Shown: positions 26,558 to 36,028, counted from the first letter of the stretch. The stretch is 64,000 nucleotides of DNA from Embleya sp040629175 (GCF_040629175.1 NZ_JBEXUX010000010.1:1-64000), one strand, 5' to 3'. The notes: a model not told the origin generated them from the sequence alone. Numbers and translations are program-made.

Positions 26558-27682
26558 TCATCGGCGCTGTTCGTCGAGCAGCGCGATCCACGCGTCCACC
26601 ACGGTCTCCATCGCGTGCCGTTCCAGGCAACGGGCCCTGGCCGCACGCCCCATCGTGTCCCGATCGGCCAACACCCGGCGAATCGCGGCGACCAGCGCCC
26701 GCGGATCGCCGGGGCCGGGACCGACGTCGGCGAGCGCGCCGGTGACCCCGTCCACGACCACGTCGCGCACGAAGCCGACATCGGTCGCCGCAGCCGGGAC
26801 CGCACTCAGGCCCGCCTCGACGAGCACGCCCGGGACGCCCTCGCTGGTGCTGGACAATACGAGCAGGTCGGCGGCCCGGTACACCGGACCCGGGTCGGCG
26901 AGGTTGCCGGTGAAGGTGACCCGGCCCGGCGCCCGGCGTTCGGCGAGCGCCTCCAGGGCGGCCCGTTCGGGGCCCTCCCCGGCCACGAGCAGGCGGTGGT
27001 CCGGGGTTTGCGGGGGCTCCCCGACGCTCGCCGGCTCGGTGCCCACGAGCAGGCCGAACGCCTCGATCGCCAGCGCGACCCGCTTCTCGCCGGCCAACGC
27101 GCCCACCACCGCGAGCACCGTCGCCTCCGCCGGCAGCCCCAACTCGGCACGGGCCTTGGCCCGATCGCTCTCGTCCGGCGGCGGGAATCGTTCCGGTCGG
27201 CGGCCGTTGGGGATCGCCCGCACCCGCTCCGGCGCCAACCGGTAGGTGTGCAGCAGCACTTCCCGGCCCATCGGCGACACCGACGCGATCGCCGTCGCGC
27301 GGCGCAACATCAGCCCGACCCGGGCCCGCCGCAGCGCGTCCTTGGCCCAGTGCCGGGGGTCGCCGATGTTGACGTAGACGAACGGCGTGCCCGCGCCCGC
27401 GAGCGCGATCCCGCAGGCGTCCAGCGTGGTCGAGCCATGGGCGATCACCAGGCCCACGCCCGCCGCCCGCCGGCGCAGCGCGCGCAACGTGCGCGGGTGC
27501 AACCGGCCCGGCCCCAGCACCGGGATGTCCAACTCGCCGACACCCGCGAGCGCGACGATCGACGACGCCCGACCACGCTCGCGCAGCGCCACGTCCAAGT
27601 CGTGGGCGAATGCCTGTGATCCCCGGCGTCGGGGGTCGGTCACGACGTGCAGGACCGCACGCCGGTCCGTCGGTGTCCCCAT
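26558..27682 (-). CDS. Family 4 glycosyltransferase
   Basis: Predicted 374 residues from ATG 27682; GTG 27700 is an alternative. The N-terminal half is short on recognisable motifs (VLHVVTDPRRRGSQAF), the linker has VLAVVGALAGEKR, and the donor half has LSSTSEGVPGVLVEAGLSAVP, including the first Glu of the E-x7-E pair. It faces away from another glycosyltransferase gene across a short intergenic region with a palindrome. It lies 83 bp upstream of the exporter operon on the same strand and may be co-transcribed with it. Confidence 0.83.
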   Translation of the reverse strand: MGTPTDRRAVLHVVTDPRRRGSQAFAHDLDVALRERGRASSIVALAGVGELDIPVLGPGRLHPRTLRALRRRAAGVGLVIAHGSTTLDACGIALAGAGTPFVYVNIGDPRHWAKDALRRARVGLMLRRATAIASVSPMGREVLLHTYRLAPERVRAIPNGRRPERFPPPDESDRAKARAELGLPAEATVLAVVGALAGEKRVALAIEAFGLLVGTEPASVGEPPQTPDHRLLVAGEGPERAALEALAERRAPGRVTFTGNLADPGPVYRAADLLVLSSTSEGVPGVLVEAGLSAVPAAATDVGFVRDVVVDGVTGALADVGPGPGDPRALVAAIRRVLADRDTMGRAARARCLERHAMETVVDAWIALLDEQRR

Positions 27683-27685
27683 GAG

Positions 27686-27700
27686 GTGACAGGTTGTCAC
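27686..27700. promoter_or_regulatory. 15-bp palindrome at the start of a glycosyltransferase gene
   Basis: Perfect inverted repeat GTGACA-ggt-TGTCAC immediately upstream of ATG 27682, in the 131-bp gap between divergent glycosyltransferase genes. It could be a regulator operator; no regulator gene is nearby. Confidence 0.35.
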
Positions 27701-27812
27701 GAATCCCGCCCCGCCGGGGGCGTATCGATGACATGCTCAGCCGTGTGGGGTGGGGGCGCCCTGGTGTCGGCGACTTGCCGAGCAAATTGGCGGGGATGGC
27801 AGAGGTGATGCA

Positions 27813-29009
27813 GTGCACGTGCTCCAGGTGATCGACAGCGTGGATCGAGTCGGTGGGGCCGAGCGGGCGGCGGTGGCCATGGCCCCGCAGTTGATCCGCA
27901 GGGGAATCACGCTGGACATCGCGTATCTCTTGGATTTGGACGGATTTCAACCGGAGTTGACCGAGGCCGGGGTGTCGTTGTTCGGCGTGCATCGCGGTTC
28001 GCGGGCGGGTTCGGCACGCGGACTGGCCCGGGTGATCCGCGATCGCCGTCCGGATCTGGTGCACACGACCCTGTACGAGGCGGACATCGCCGGACGAATC
28101 GCCGCGCTGGCGACCGGCGTTCCGGTGGTGTCGAGTCTGGTGAACACCTCCTACGGTGCGGAGATGCGCGACCAGCCCGGGATTCGGCCGTGGAAACTGC
28201 GGGCCGCCCAGGGCCTGGACGCGGCCAGCGCGCGCGGCGTGCGCCGTTTCCACGCGTTGACCGAGCACGTGGCCGGTGTGATGTCCCGCCGACTGGGGGT
28301 GCGCCGCTCGCGGATCGAGGTGGTGCCGCGCGGACGCGATCGCGAACTGCTCGCCGCCGCCCGGGATCGCCGCGACGCCACCCGGGCCGCGCTGGGGCTG
28401 GGGCCGGACGTGCCGGTCCTGGTCACGGCCGCCCGGCAGGAGTACCAAAAGGGTCTGGACGTGCTGATCACCGCGTTCGCCCGGGTGCGCCACGAGGTCC
28501 CGGACGCGGTCCTGTTGCTGGCCGGACCGGACGGGAGCCGCACCGAGTCGCTGCGCCGATTGGCGGCCGAAACAGGCGGAATCGGGGATTCCGCCGGCGC
28601 GGCGGAGCCCGTACGGTTCTTGGGACACCGTGACGACGTGCCCGATCTGATGGGCGCGGCCGATGTGTTCGTGCTGCCTTCGCGCTGGGAGGGGTTGGGC
28701 AGCGTGCTGATCGAGGCGATGGGGGTGGGGACGCCGATCGTCACCAGCGACCTGCCCCCGGTGCGCGAGATCACCGGGGCGGGCGACTGTGCGGCGTTGG
28801 TGCCGCCGAACTCGCCCGAGGCACTGGCGACGGCGCTGGTTGCCGCCCTGACGGAGCGGGAGAAGACCGCGATGCGCACGGAAGCGGCGTATCGACGTTT
28901 CGGCGAGGAGTACACGATCGACAGCGTTTGCGACCGGATGGTCGCGTTCTATGCCCGGGCCATCGACCCCAGAGCCGGCCGTGACGTGTCGTCAGGTCCG
29001 GTGCGGTGA
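27813..29009 (+). CDS. Family 4 glycosyltransferase
   Basis: Predicted 398 residues. VLQVIDSVDRVGGAER is the nucleotide-binding entry, DLVHTTLYEADIAGR lies in the acceptor half, VTAARQEYQKGLDVL starts the donor half and LPSRWEGLGSVLIEAM carries the E-x7-E pair. The start is GTG 27813 with GAGGTGA upstream. It precedes the Wzz-like gene by 147 bp and may begin the same rightward transcript. Confidence 0.9.
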   Translation: MHVLQVIDSVDRVGGAERAAVAMAPQLIRRGITLDIAYLLDLDGFQPELTEAGVSLFGVHRGSRAGSARGLARVIRDRRPDLVHTTLYEADIAGRIAALATGVPVVSSLVNTSYGAEMRDQPGIRPWKLRAAQGLDAASARGVRRFHALTEHVAGVMSRRLGVRRSRIEVVPRGRDRELLAAARDRRDATRAALGLGPDVPVLVTAARQEYQKGLDVLITAFARVRHEVPDAVLLLAGPDGSRTESLRRLAAETGGIGDSAGAAEPVRFLGHRDDVPDLMGAADVFVLPSRWEGLGSVLIEAMGVGTPIVTSDLPPVREITGAGDCAALVPPNSPEALATALVAALTEREKTAMRTEAAYRRFGEEYTIDSVCDRMVAFYARAIDPRAGRDVSSGPVR

Positions 29010-29156
29010 CGGCCACCCGAACACACCCGTCGGGATCTCGACGGAATCTCCACACTTCCGGCACAGTCCCGGGACCGATCGACACCGCGAGTGCTCTACG
29101 TTTGGCCTGCCCCGCGGTCCGTTCGCAGGGCGGCAACTCGAACCGGAGGGGGACCG

Positions 29157-31079
29157 GTGGAAACCTCTAGCTACTTCTCCGTTCTCCAGCGCCGTTGGCC
29201 GCTGGTACTCGCGTGTTTGGCGATCGGACTGCTCGCCGGGTTGATCCTGACGCCATCGGACCCCAAGGGCACGGGCAATCAGTGGACCAGCTCGGTCAAC
29301 GTGGTGCCGGCGCCGAACTCGGCGAAGGAGTTCAATCTGGCTCCGGTACAACTGATGACGGACGGCGGTGAGGTGGCCCGCCGGGTGGCGAAGCGGCTGA
29401 ACAACCCGGATCCGGCCGTGCTGGCGGCCAAGGTCACCTCGCAGTTGAACCCGGACCTGGGGCTGGTGCAGATCGCGGCCAAGGCACCCAGTCGCAAGGC
29501 GGCCGAGGATCTGGCCACCGCGTGGGCGCAGGAGACCGTCGCCGCGTTCGGCGACTCGCAGCGCAAGACCCGCCAGGGTCAGGCGGACAGCATGACCGCC
29601 CAGTTGGACAAGCTCAAGACCGACATCGACGGTCTGGAGAAGAGCACCACCAACGCGCCGGTGGGCAAGAAGGCCACGCTGCAGGCCGAGTTCGACGCCA
29701 AGCGCGGCCAGTACACCACGCTGGTGGGCCAACAGCAGGAGCTGATCAACCCGCTGAACGACCCCAAGGTCGAGGTGATGGACGGCCTCAAGAGCACGCC
29801 GGACTCCACCACGAGCATCCTGGCGCCGACCTCGCGTCCGCTGCGGATCGGCCTCGCGGCGGCGCTCGGGCTCGCGCTCGGGTTGATCGCGGCGCTGATG
29901 GTGGACCGGATGGACGTCCGGCTGCGCGGGCGCATCCAGTTGGAGGACGCGTTCGGCCTCCCGGTGATCGCCGAGGTACCCAGGGCGACCCGGCGCCAGC
30001 GCGCAGGCCACGCGGTGCTGGTCGCCGGTCGGCCGGAGAGCCCGGTCGCGGAGGCGTATCGCACGCTGCGTTCGGCGCTGTTGTTGTCCGGGCCGCCCGG
30101 GCTGGCCTATCGGCTCAGCGGCACCGATCCGCGGCAGACCAGGGCCACCGCGATGCCGGTCCGCCGGATCAGTGACCCGGCGCCGGTGATCCTGGTGGTG
30201 TCGCCGAGGCCGGGCGACGGGCGCACCAGCACGGTGGCCAACCTGGCTGCGGCGCTGGCCGAGGCGGGGCGCTCGGTGCTGGTGCTGGACTGCGACTTCC
30301 GTACGCCGGCCACCCATCTGTACCTGGGCGCCAAGCCGGGCAAGGGCATGTCCGAGGTGCTGCTCGCCGAGCAGGAGATCGACCTCCAAGACGTGATCCG
30401 CGGCACGAACATCCCCAACGTCCGGGTGATCACCGCCGGCGCGCCGGCCGCCTACCCGGCCGCGCTGCTGCTGCGCGCCGGCGAGGTGGTGCAACGCGCC
30501 CGGCATCACGCGGACGTGGTGCTGGTGGACAGTGCGCCGCTGCTGTACGCGAACGACACCAACGACCTGGTGCAGCACGCCGACGCGATGTTGGTGGTGG
30601 CCCGCAGCGGCAACCTGACGGCCGATCAGGCCTCGCGGGTGGGCGAGCTGTTGACCCGTACCGGGGTGCCGATCGCCGGGGTGGTGCTGCTCGGGGTGGA
30701 CCCGCAGCGCTCGATGGGCGGCGGACTCAAGCGCGGATCGCGCGTGGGCGCGGTGGGCCGGATCGGCTCGACCGCGGGCCTGGTGCTGCGTGGCCGCTCG
30801 AGCGCCCCGAGCCCGGTCGAGGACGAGGACGCCGAGCGACCCGCGCCCAGTTGGGCCAAGCGCGGCCGACTCACGGACGGTGAGCCGGAGTCGACCCCGA
30901 GCGGGCGGGGCACGCACCGCGCCGAACCGGTGGCCTCGACGCCGGACTCGGCGGACCCCGGATTCCGGGTGCAGTCCGCGACGGAGCGGGCGTTGCACAA
31001 CGGCGCCGGCGACGGTGCGCAGCTCGGACCGCACTTCGACACGTGGTCCACCGTCGAACTCGGCTCGGAGGATCGCTGA
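29157..31079 (+). CDS. Wzz/CpsC-CpsD-like polysaccharide co-polymerase with BY-kinase-like domain and altered P-loop
   Basis: Predicted 640 residues. Two membrane segments (about 15-31 and 228-247) flank an extracytoplasmic coiled-coil-like region, as in chain-length determinants. The cytoplasmic part resembles a bacterial tyrosine kinase: P-loop-like SPRPGDGRTST (349-359), Walker A' VLVLDCDFRTP (374-384) and Walker B VVLVDSAP (about 454-461). The P-loop lysine is replaced by Arg-356, and the C-terminal 100 residues hold no Tyr cluster. It may therefore be a pseudokinase or pure scaffold. GGAGGGGGA stands just before GTG 29157. It overlaps the next glycosyltransferase (TGATG) and likely sets chain length for the glycan. 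Confidence 0.85.
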   Translation: METSSYFSVLQRRWPLVLACLAIGLLAGLILTPSDPKGTGNQWTSSVNVVPAPNSAKEFNLAPVQLMTDGGEVARRVAKRLNNPDPAVLAAKVTSQLNPDLGLVQIAAKAPSRKAAEDLATAWAQETVAAFGDSQRKTRQGQADSMTAQLDKLKTDIDGLEKSTTNAPVGKKATLQAEFDAKRGQYTTLVGQQQELINPLNDPKVEVMDGLKSTPDSTTSILAPTSRPLRIGLAAALGLALGLIAALMVDRMDVRLRGRIQLEDAFGLPVIAEVPRATRRQRAGHAVLVAGRPESPVAEAYRTLRSALLLSGPPGLAYRLSGTDPRQTRATAMPVRRISDPAPVILVVSPRPGDGRTSTVANLAAALAEAGRSVLVLDCDFRTPATHLYLGAKPGKGMSEVLLAEQEIDLQDVIRGTNIPNVRVITAGAPAAYPAALLLRAGEVVQRARHHADVVLVDSAPLLYANDTNDLVQHADAMLVVARSGNLTADQASRVGELLTRTGVPIAGVVLLGVDPQRSMGGGLKRGSRVGAVGRIGSTAGLVLRGRSSAPSPVEDEDAERPAPSWAKRGRLTDGEPESTPSGRGTHRAEPVASTPDSADPGFRVQSATERALHNGAGDGAQLGPHFDTWSTVELGSEDR

Positions 31080-32182
31080 TGGGTGACCGCGTTCGCGTCC
31101 TGTGGCTCGCCAAGGGTCTGGGGCGCGGTGGCGCCGAGCAGTTGCTGGTCAACTGCGCGCGACACCTGGACGGCGAACGCTACGAGGTCGAGGTGGCCTA
31201 CGTGTTGCCGTGGAAGGACGCGCTGGTGCCGAACCTGCGGGAGTTGGGCATCACGGTGCACTGCCTGGGTGGCGGCCGAACCTGGCCGCTGCGGTTGCGC
31301 GCCCTGTTGCGGGCGCGCCACTACGGCCTGATCCATACCCACATGCCGGTCCCGGCGGTGGCCGCGCGGGTGCTCTCGCGCGGCGTGCCGCTCGTGCACA
31401 CCGAGCACAACATGTGGCCGCGCTATCGGCGACCGACCCGGATCGCCAACGCCTGGACCTACCGGCGCAACAGCGGGGTGATCGCGGTCTCCGGCGCGGT
31501 GGCCGAGAGCATCCGAACGACCCGGTTGCGGCGCGGGACCACGCCGACGGTGATCCACCACGGCCCGGACCTGGGCGAGGCGTTCGCCGGACCGGGCGCG
31601 CGGGAGCGGGCCCGGCAGGCGCTGGACCTGGACCAGGACGCGTTCACGGTCGGCACGGTGGCCAACTTCACCCCGAAGAAGGACCAGTTGGGCCTGCTCG
31701 ACGCGCACGCGCTGCTGCGGGCCCGGCATCCGGACGCGGTGCTGGTGCTGATCGGTTCCGGCCCGCTGGAGGCGACGCTGCGTGAGCGGGCGAGTCGTCC
31801 CGACCTCAAGGGAGCGGTGGTCTTCGCCGGCTCGCGCGGCGACGTGCCCATGCTCCTGCCCGGATTCGACGTGTTCGCGCTGAGTTCGCGGCAGGAGGGG
31901 TTGCCCGTCTCGCTGATGGAGGCGATGACGGTCGGCCTGCCGTCGGTGGTGACCGCGGTGGGCGGGATGCCGGAGATCGTCACCGACGGTATCGAGGGCA
32001 CGGTGGTGCCGGCCGGTGATCCGGCGGCTTTCGCCCGGGCGTTGACGGCGTTCGCCGACGATCCGGCGCGCCGGCGCGCGTGCGGCGAGGCCGCGGCCAA
32101 GCGCTCCGACGAGTTCGATGTCGCGGGCGCGCAGCGGCGGATCGAGGACGTGTACGCGAGGGTGCTGGAGGGATCGCGGTGA
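31079..32182 (+). CDS. Family 4 glycosyltransferase
   Basis: Predicted 367 residues. VLWLAKGLGRGGAEQLL is the classic GT4 start, LIHTHMPVPAVAAR lies in the acceptor half, VGTVANFTPKKDQLGLL begins the donor half and SSRQEGLPVSLMEAM carries the E-x7-E pair. ATG 31079 overlaps the preceding stop, with GGAGG seven bases upstream, and the stop overlaps the next start (GTGA). This places it firmly in the Wzz-like gene operon. Confidence 0.92.
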   Translation: MGDRVRVLWLAKGLGRGGAEQLLVNCARHLDGERYEVEVAYVLPWKDALVPNLRELGITVHCLGGGRTWPLRLRALLRARHYGLIHTHMPVPAVAARVLSRGVPLVHTEHNMWPRYRRPTRIANAWTYRRNSGVIAVSGAVAESIRTTRLRRGTTPTVIHHGPDLGEAFAGPGARERARQALDLDQDAFTVGTVANFTPKKDQLGLLDAHALLRARHPDAVLVLIGSGPLEATLRERASRPDLKGAVVFAGSRGDVPMLLPGFDVFALSSRQEGLPVSLMEAMTVGLPSVVTAVGGMPEIVTDGIEGTVVPAGDPAAFARALTAFADDPARRRACGEAAAKRSDEFDVAGAQRRIEDVYARVLEGSR

Positions 32183-33264
32183 GTGGACCGGAGCGGGACG
32201 GTTCGCCGTTCACCGTCCGCGAGTTGGGCAAGCACGACGAGCCCCGGGTGTTGGCGCTGCTCGGTGACGCGTTGTCGGGTGGCCCGACCGGTGAGCGCAC
32301 CTCGGAGTTCTTCCGCTGGAAGCACCGGGACAACCCGTTCGGCGCCAGTCCGGGCCTGGTCGCCGAGGCGGCCGGCCGGGTGGTCGCGGTACGGCTTTTC
32401 CTGCGTTGGGAGTTCGTGCTCGGCGGCGAGGTGATCCGGGCGGTGCGCGCGGTGGACACCGCGACCCACCCGGATGTCCAGGGCCGCGGCCTGTTCCGCC
32501 GGTTGACCACCGAGTTGCTGACGCGGATCGAGGCGGACACCGCGCTGGTGTTCAACACCCCGAACGGCAACAGCCTGCCCGGCTACCTGCGGATGGGTTG
32601 GCAGGAGGTCGGCAAGGTGCCGGTGTCGCTGCACCCGATCCGGCCGATCGCGTTCGCACGCGGCCTCAAGGAGTTGCGTGCCACCGGCGATCTGTCCGGT
32701 ACCTCGCAGTCCTGGAACGAGGTGGACCCGGCGGCACGTTGCCGCTTCCCGACGGCTCGTCAGTTCTTCTCCGATCCCAAGGCCGCGGTGGGCTTCGACG
32801 AGTTGGTCGCGGAGGCGGACGCGGGTGACGCGGCGATCGGGCACGACAAGCTGCGCACCGCGCTCACCGGCGATTTCCTGCGCTGGCGCTACGGCGACGC
32901 GCCGGGCCTGGACTATCGGGTGGTCGCCTCGTACAAGAACGGCGAATTGACCGGCGTGGTGTTCGGCCGGCCGCGACTGCGCGGTCCGCTGGTCGAGTTC
33001 ACGCTGTCCCAGATGGTGGTGCGCCCCGGCGACCGCGACACCGCGCGCAAGTTGTTCTCCGGGGTGGCCATGTCCGGTTGCGACCACGTCGCCACCCATC
33101 TGGCGCGCGGCTCCGAGGCGGCGCGGGCGGCCCGCTACGCGGGCTACGCCACACCGCCGCGCACCGGCATGCTGCTGGTCGCGCGGACCGTGCACCCGCA
33201 TCCGATCGACGTCCACGACCTGCGCTCGTGGCAGCTCTCCCTGGGGGACTTGGAGGTCTTCTAG
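32179..33264 (+). CDS. GNAT-family acyltransferase
   Basis: Predicted 361 residues. The acetyl-CoA binding loop is visible as HPDVQGRGLFRRL at about residues 97-109, preceded by RAVDTAT and followed by FNTPNGNSLPGYLRMGW. A second, weaker GNAT-like half occupies the C-terminus (FLRWRYGDAPG), a layout seen in capsule and lipopolysaccharide loci. It probably N-acylates an amino sugar made by the nearby aminotransferase. The start is GTG 32179, overlapping the glycosyltransferase stop, with GGAGGG upstream. Confidence 0.82.
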   Translation: MSGPERDGSPFTVRELGKHDEPRVLALLGDALSGGPTGERTSEFFRWKHRDNPFGASPGLVAEAAGRVVAVRLFLRWEFVLGGEVIRAVRAVDTATHPDVQGRGLFRRLTTELLTRIEADTALVFNTPNGNSLPGYLRMGWQEVGKVPVSLHPIRPIAFARGLKELRATGDLSGTSQSWNEVDPAARCRFPTARQFFSDPKAAVGFDELVAEADAGDAAIGHDKLRTALTGDFLRWRYGDAPGLDYRVVASYKNGELTGVVFGRPRLRGPLVEFTLSQMVVRPGDRDTARKLFSGVAMSGCDHVATHLARGSEAARAARYAGYATPPRTGMLLVARTVHPHPIDVHDLRSWQLSLGDLEVF

Positions 33265-33358
33265 CCATCCGGCGGGCAGCCCCCGGGCCGGTCCACAGCC
33301 GACTCCCCTCGCCGCCCGCCCGACGCCGCACAGGTACGCCGTCCCGCAAGGAGCTCCG

Positions 33359-34849
33359 TTGTCGTCCCGTCTTGCGCCGTACACCCGGTGGGTGCCTCCG
33401 TCGCGACTGCCGTGGGGTTCCCTGCTCGCGCTCGCCGCGGTCGGTCTGTATTGCTCGGTGTTCGCGTGGGCGATGGAGTATCGCCCGTACGACACGTGGG
33501 GCGCGCTGATCGTCTTCCCGCTGCTGCTGACCATCAGCGTGCCGCTGTTGTCCCGGTTCTCCCGCGACGAGCCACCGTGGGTGCGGCGGTTGGTGATCGG
33601 CGCGCTGGTGGCCAAGTTGCTCGCGTGCTTCGCCCGGTACTGGATGTCCTTCGTGCTCTACGAGGGCCGCGCCGACGCGGCCACCTACGACCTGGTCGGG
33701 CGGGCCATCGCGCCGCACTTCCGGGACGGCGACTTCACCGTGGACATCGGCCGCAAGGTGATCGGCACCGGCTTCATCATGATCGTCACCGGGATCGTGT
33801 ACGCGATCGTCGGGCAGTCGTTGCTGGCCGGCTACCTGGTCTATTCGTGGCTGGGGTTCTGGGGCCTGTATCTGTTCTGGCGCGCGTTCAACGTGGCGTA
33901 TCCGGACGGTGACCGGCGCCGCTACGGCAAGTTGTTGTTCTTCCTGCCGTCCCTGTTGTTCTGGCCGTCCGGGATCGGCAAGGACACCTGGATGATGTTC
34001 ACGCTGGGCCTGGCCGCCTATGGTGTGGCGCTGCTCCTGGTGCGTCGGCGTGGTGCGTTCGTGTTCCTGATCCTGGGCGCGGTGGGCACCACGATGGTGC
34101 GCCCGCATGTGACGGTGTTGCTGCTGTGCGGGCTGTGTGTCGGCTACCTGCTGCGCAATCGACCGCAACAGGCGTCCGCGCTGGGGCCGTTGCGGGCCGG
34201 TTTCGGGATCCTGGTGCTCGGGGTGGGCTGTGTGCTCGCGCTCCAGCAGGTGGGCACCTTCTTCGGGACGCCGGGCATCGGGGCCGCGCAGGCCAATCAG
34301 GTGATCGCCAAGACCCAGACCCAGACCGCGCAGGGTGGTTCGGCGCAGGCGGTGGACGATTCGGCGGCGCTGTCCATTTCGCCCGCCGCGCTTCCGCAGT
34401 CGTTGGTGACCGTGCTGTTCCGGCCGTTCCCGTTCGAGGCGCACAACATCCAGGCGCTGGTGGCGTCGCTCGAAGGGGTCGTGTTGATGGGCCTGTTCGT
34501 GGTCGCGCTGCCCCGATTGAAACGCATTCCGGGCCTGCTGATCCGAAGACCCTACGTCGCCTTCGTGATCGTCTACACGCTGGTGTTCGCGCTCGCGTTC
34601 GCGAACATCCGCAACTTCGGCATCCTCACCCGCGAACGGGTCCAGGTGTTCCCGTTCGTGCTGGTGTTGCTCGCGGTGTCGAAGCCGGATCGCACCGAGA
34701 CCGACAAGGGCGGGAGTTCGGAACGCAGGCGGCGACGGACGTCGGGGCGGCAGCAGCCGGCCCCGGCGGTCGACGCCGCGGGTGGGGAAACGAGTTCGAC
34801 CAGTCCGGGGTATCCCGGTGAATCCAGGGGGGATGGGGCATGGCGGTGA
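33359..34849 (+). CDS. Multi-spanning membrane protein, possible glycan polymerase or transporter
   Basis: Predicted 496 residues with about ten membrane segments and a hydrophilic Arg/Ser-rich C-terminal tail. The start is TTG 33359, supported by AAGGAG five bases upstream. The loop with DAATYDLVGRAIAPHF and the segment LPSLLFWPSGIGKDTWM resemble a membrane-protein family found in actinobacterial polysaccharide loci, distantly like polymerases; I cannot assign it to a characterised family. The last 10 bp overlap the aminotransferase gene. A second polymerase, or a missing flippase function, are the two main possibilities. Confidence 0.65.
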   Translation: MSSRLAPYTRWVPPSRLPWGSLLALAAVGLYCSVFAWAMEYRPYDTWGALIVFPLLLTISVPLLSRFSRDEPPWVRRLVIGALVAKLLACFARYWMSFVLYEGRADAATYDLVGRAIAPHFRDGDFTVDIGRKVIGTGFIMIVTGIVYAIVGQSLLAGYLVYSWLGFWGLYLFWRAFNVAYPDGDRRRYGKLLFFLPSLLFWPSGIGKDTWMMFTLGLAAYGVALLLVRRRGAFVFLILGAVGTTMVRPHVTVLLLCGLCVGYLLRNRPQQASALGPLRAGFGILVLGVGCVLALQQVGTFFGTPGIGAAQANQVIAKTQTQTAQGGSAQAVDDSAALSISPAALPQSLVTVLFRPFPFEAHNIQALVASLEGVVLMGLFVVALPRLKRIPGLLIRRPYVAFVIVYTLVFALAFANIRNFGILTRERVQVFPFVLVLLAVSKPDRTETDKGGSSERRRRRTSGRQQPAPAVDAAGGETSSTSPGYPGESRGDGAWR

Positions 34850-36018
34850 CCGGCAAGCCGGCGGTTCTGGGTGGGGACGCGATGTTCGCGGAGGGGCTGC
34901 CGCTGACGCGCGTGCAGGTACCCGAGCGGGAGGAGTTGGCACGACGGCTGGACACGATCCTGACCAGTGGTCAGTTGACCGACGGGTCCACGGTGCGCGA
35001 GTTGGAGGAGGCCGCGGCGGCGCAGTTGGAGGTGCCGTACGTGGTGGCGGTGTCGAACTGCACCAGCGGGCTGATGCTCGCGTTGCAGGCGCTGGGGGCT
35101 CGCGGATCGGTGGCGATGCCGGGGTTCACCTTCTCGGCCACCGCGCACGCGGCGCACTGGGCGGGGGCGACTCCGGTGTTCGCCGAGGTGGACCCGGACA
35201 GCCTGACCCTGGACCCGGCCGACGCGGCGGCGCTGTTGGCCGAGTCGGGCGCGTCCGCGTTGATGGCCACGCACGTGTACGGAACGCCGTGTCGGGTCGA
35301 TGAATTGGCGAAGGTCGCGGCCGACGCGAACGTGCCGATCGTCTACGACGCGGCGCACGCGCTGGGCAGCCGGCGAGCGGGTACGCCGATCGGTGGCTTC
35401 GGCGCGGCGGAGGTGTTCTCGCTGAGCCCGACGAAGGTGGTGATCGCGGGCGAGGGCGGGCTGATCGCCACCCGGGACGAGGAGTTGGCCAAGGCGTGCC
35501 GACTGGGCCGCGGGTACGGCAATCCGGGCGACTACGACTGCCTGTTCCCGGGTCTGAACGCGCGGATGTCCGAGTTGCACGCGGCACTCGCGCTGGTCTC
35601 GCTGCGGGGCCTTCCGGAGCGGGTGGCCACCCGGTCGCATCTGGTGGGGGTGTTCGCGGACGCGGTGCGCGACGTGCCGGGGTTGCGGCTGCCGGCGCTA
35701 GCCGAGGGCGACGTGTCCACCTGGAAGGACCTGACCCTGATCGTCGACCCGGACGCCTTCGGCCTGGACGTGCCGACGCTGGCCCGGGCGTTGAAGGCGG
35801 ACGGGATCGACTCGCGCCGCTACTTCCACCCGCCGGTGAATCGCCAGAAGGCGTACGCGCATCTGCCTTCGCGGGCGCTGCCGATCACCGACGACGTGTC
35901 GTCCCGGGTGTTGACGCTGCCGCTGTGGTCGCACATGGACGAGCCGACGGTGCGCCGGGTCGCGGACGCGGTGACCCGCGTGCACGAGCACGCCGACGGC
36001 GTACGGGCGGCGGGCTAG
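34840..36018 (+). CDS. DegT/DnrJ/EryC1/StrS-type PLP sugar aminotransferase
   Basis: Predicted 392 residues. Fold-type I features: SNCTSGLMLALQALG near residue 70, YDAAHALGS (PLP-binding Asp) at about 170, and the Schiff-base Lys in SLSPTKVVIAGEGG at about 197, followed by the EGG signature. The family converts keto-sugar nucleotides to amino sugars. The ATG lies after GGGGGGATGGGG and overlaps the previous gene by 10 bp. It closes the glycan operon and gives a substrate for the nearby GNAT gene. Confidence 0.92.
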   Translation: MAVTGKPAVLGGDAMFAEGLPLTRVQVPEREELARRLDTILTSGQLTDGSTVRELEEAAAAQLEVPYVVAVSNCTSGLMLALQALGARGSVAMPGFTFSATAHAAHWAGATPVFAEVDPDSLTLDPADAAALLAESGASALMATHVYGTPCRVDELAKVAADANVPIVYDAAHALGSRRAGTPIGGFGAAEVFSLSPTKVVIAGEGGLIATRDEELAKACRLGRGYGNPGDYDCLFPGLNARMSELHAALALVSLRGLPERVATRSHLVGVFADAVRDVPGLRLPALAEGDVSTWKDLTLIVDPDAFGLDVPTLARALKADGIDSRRYFHPPVNRQKAYAHLPSRALPITDDVSSRVLTLPLWSHMDEPTVRRVADAVTRVHEHADGVRAAG

Positions 36019-36028
36019 CCCGAAGGGT

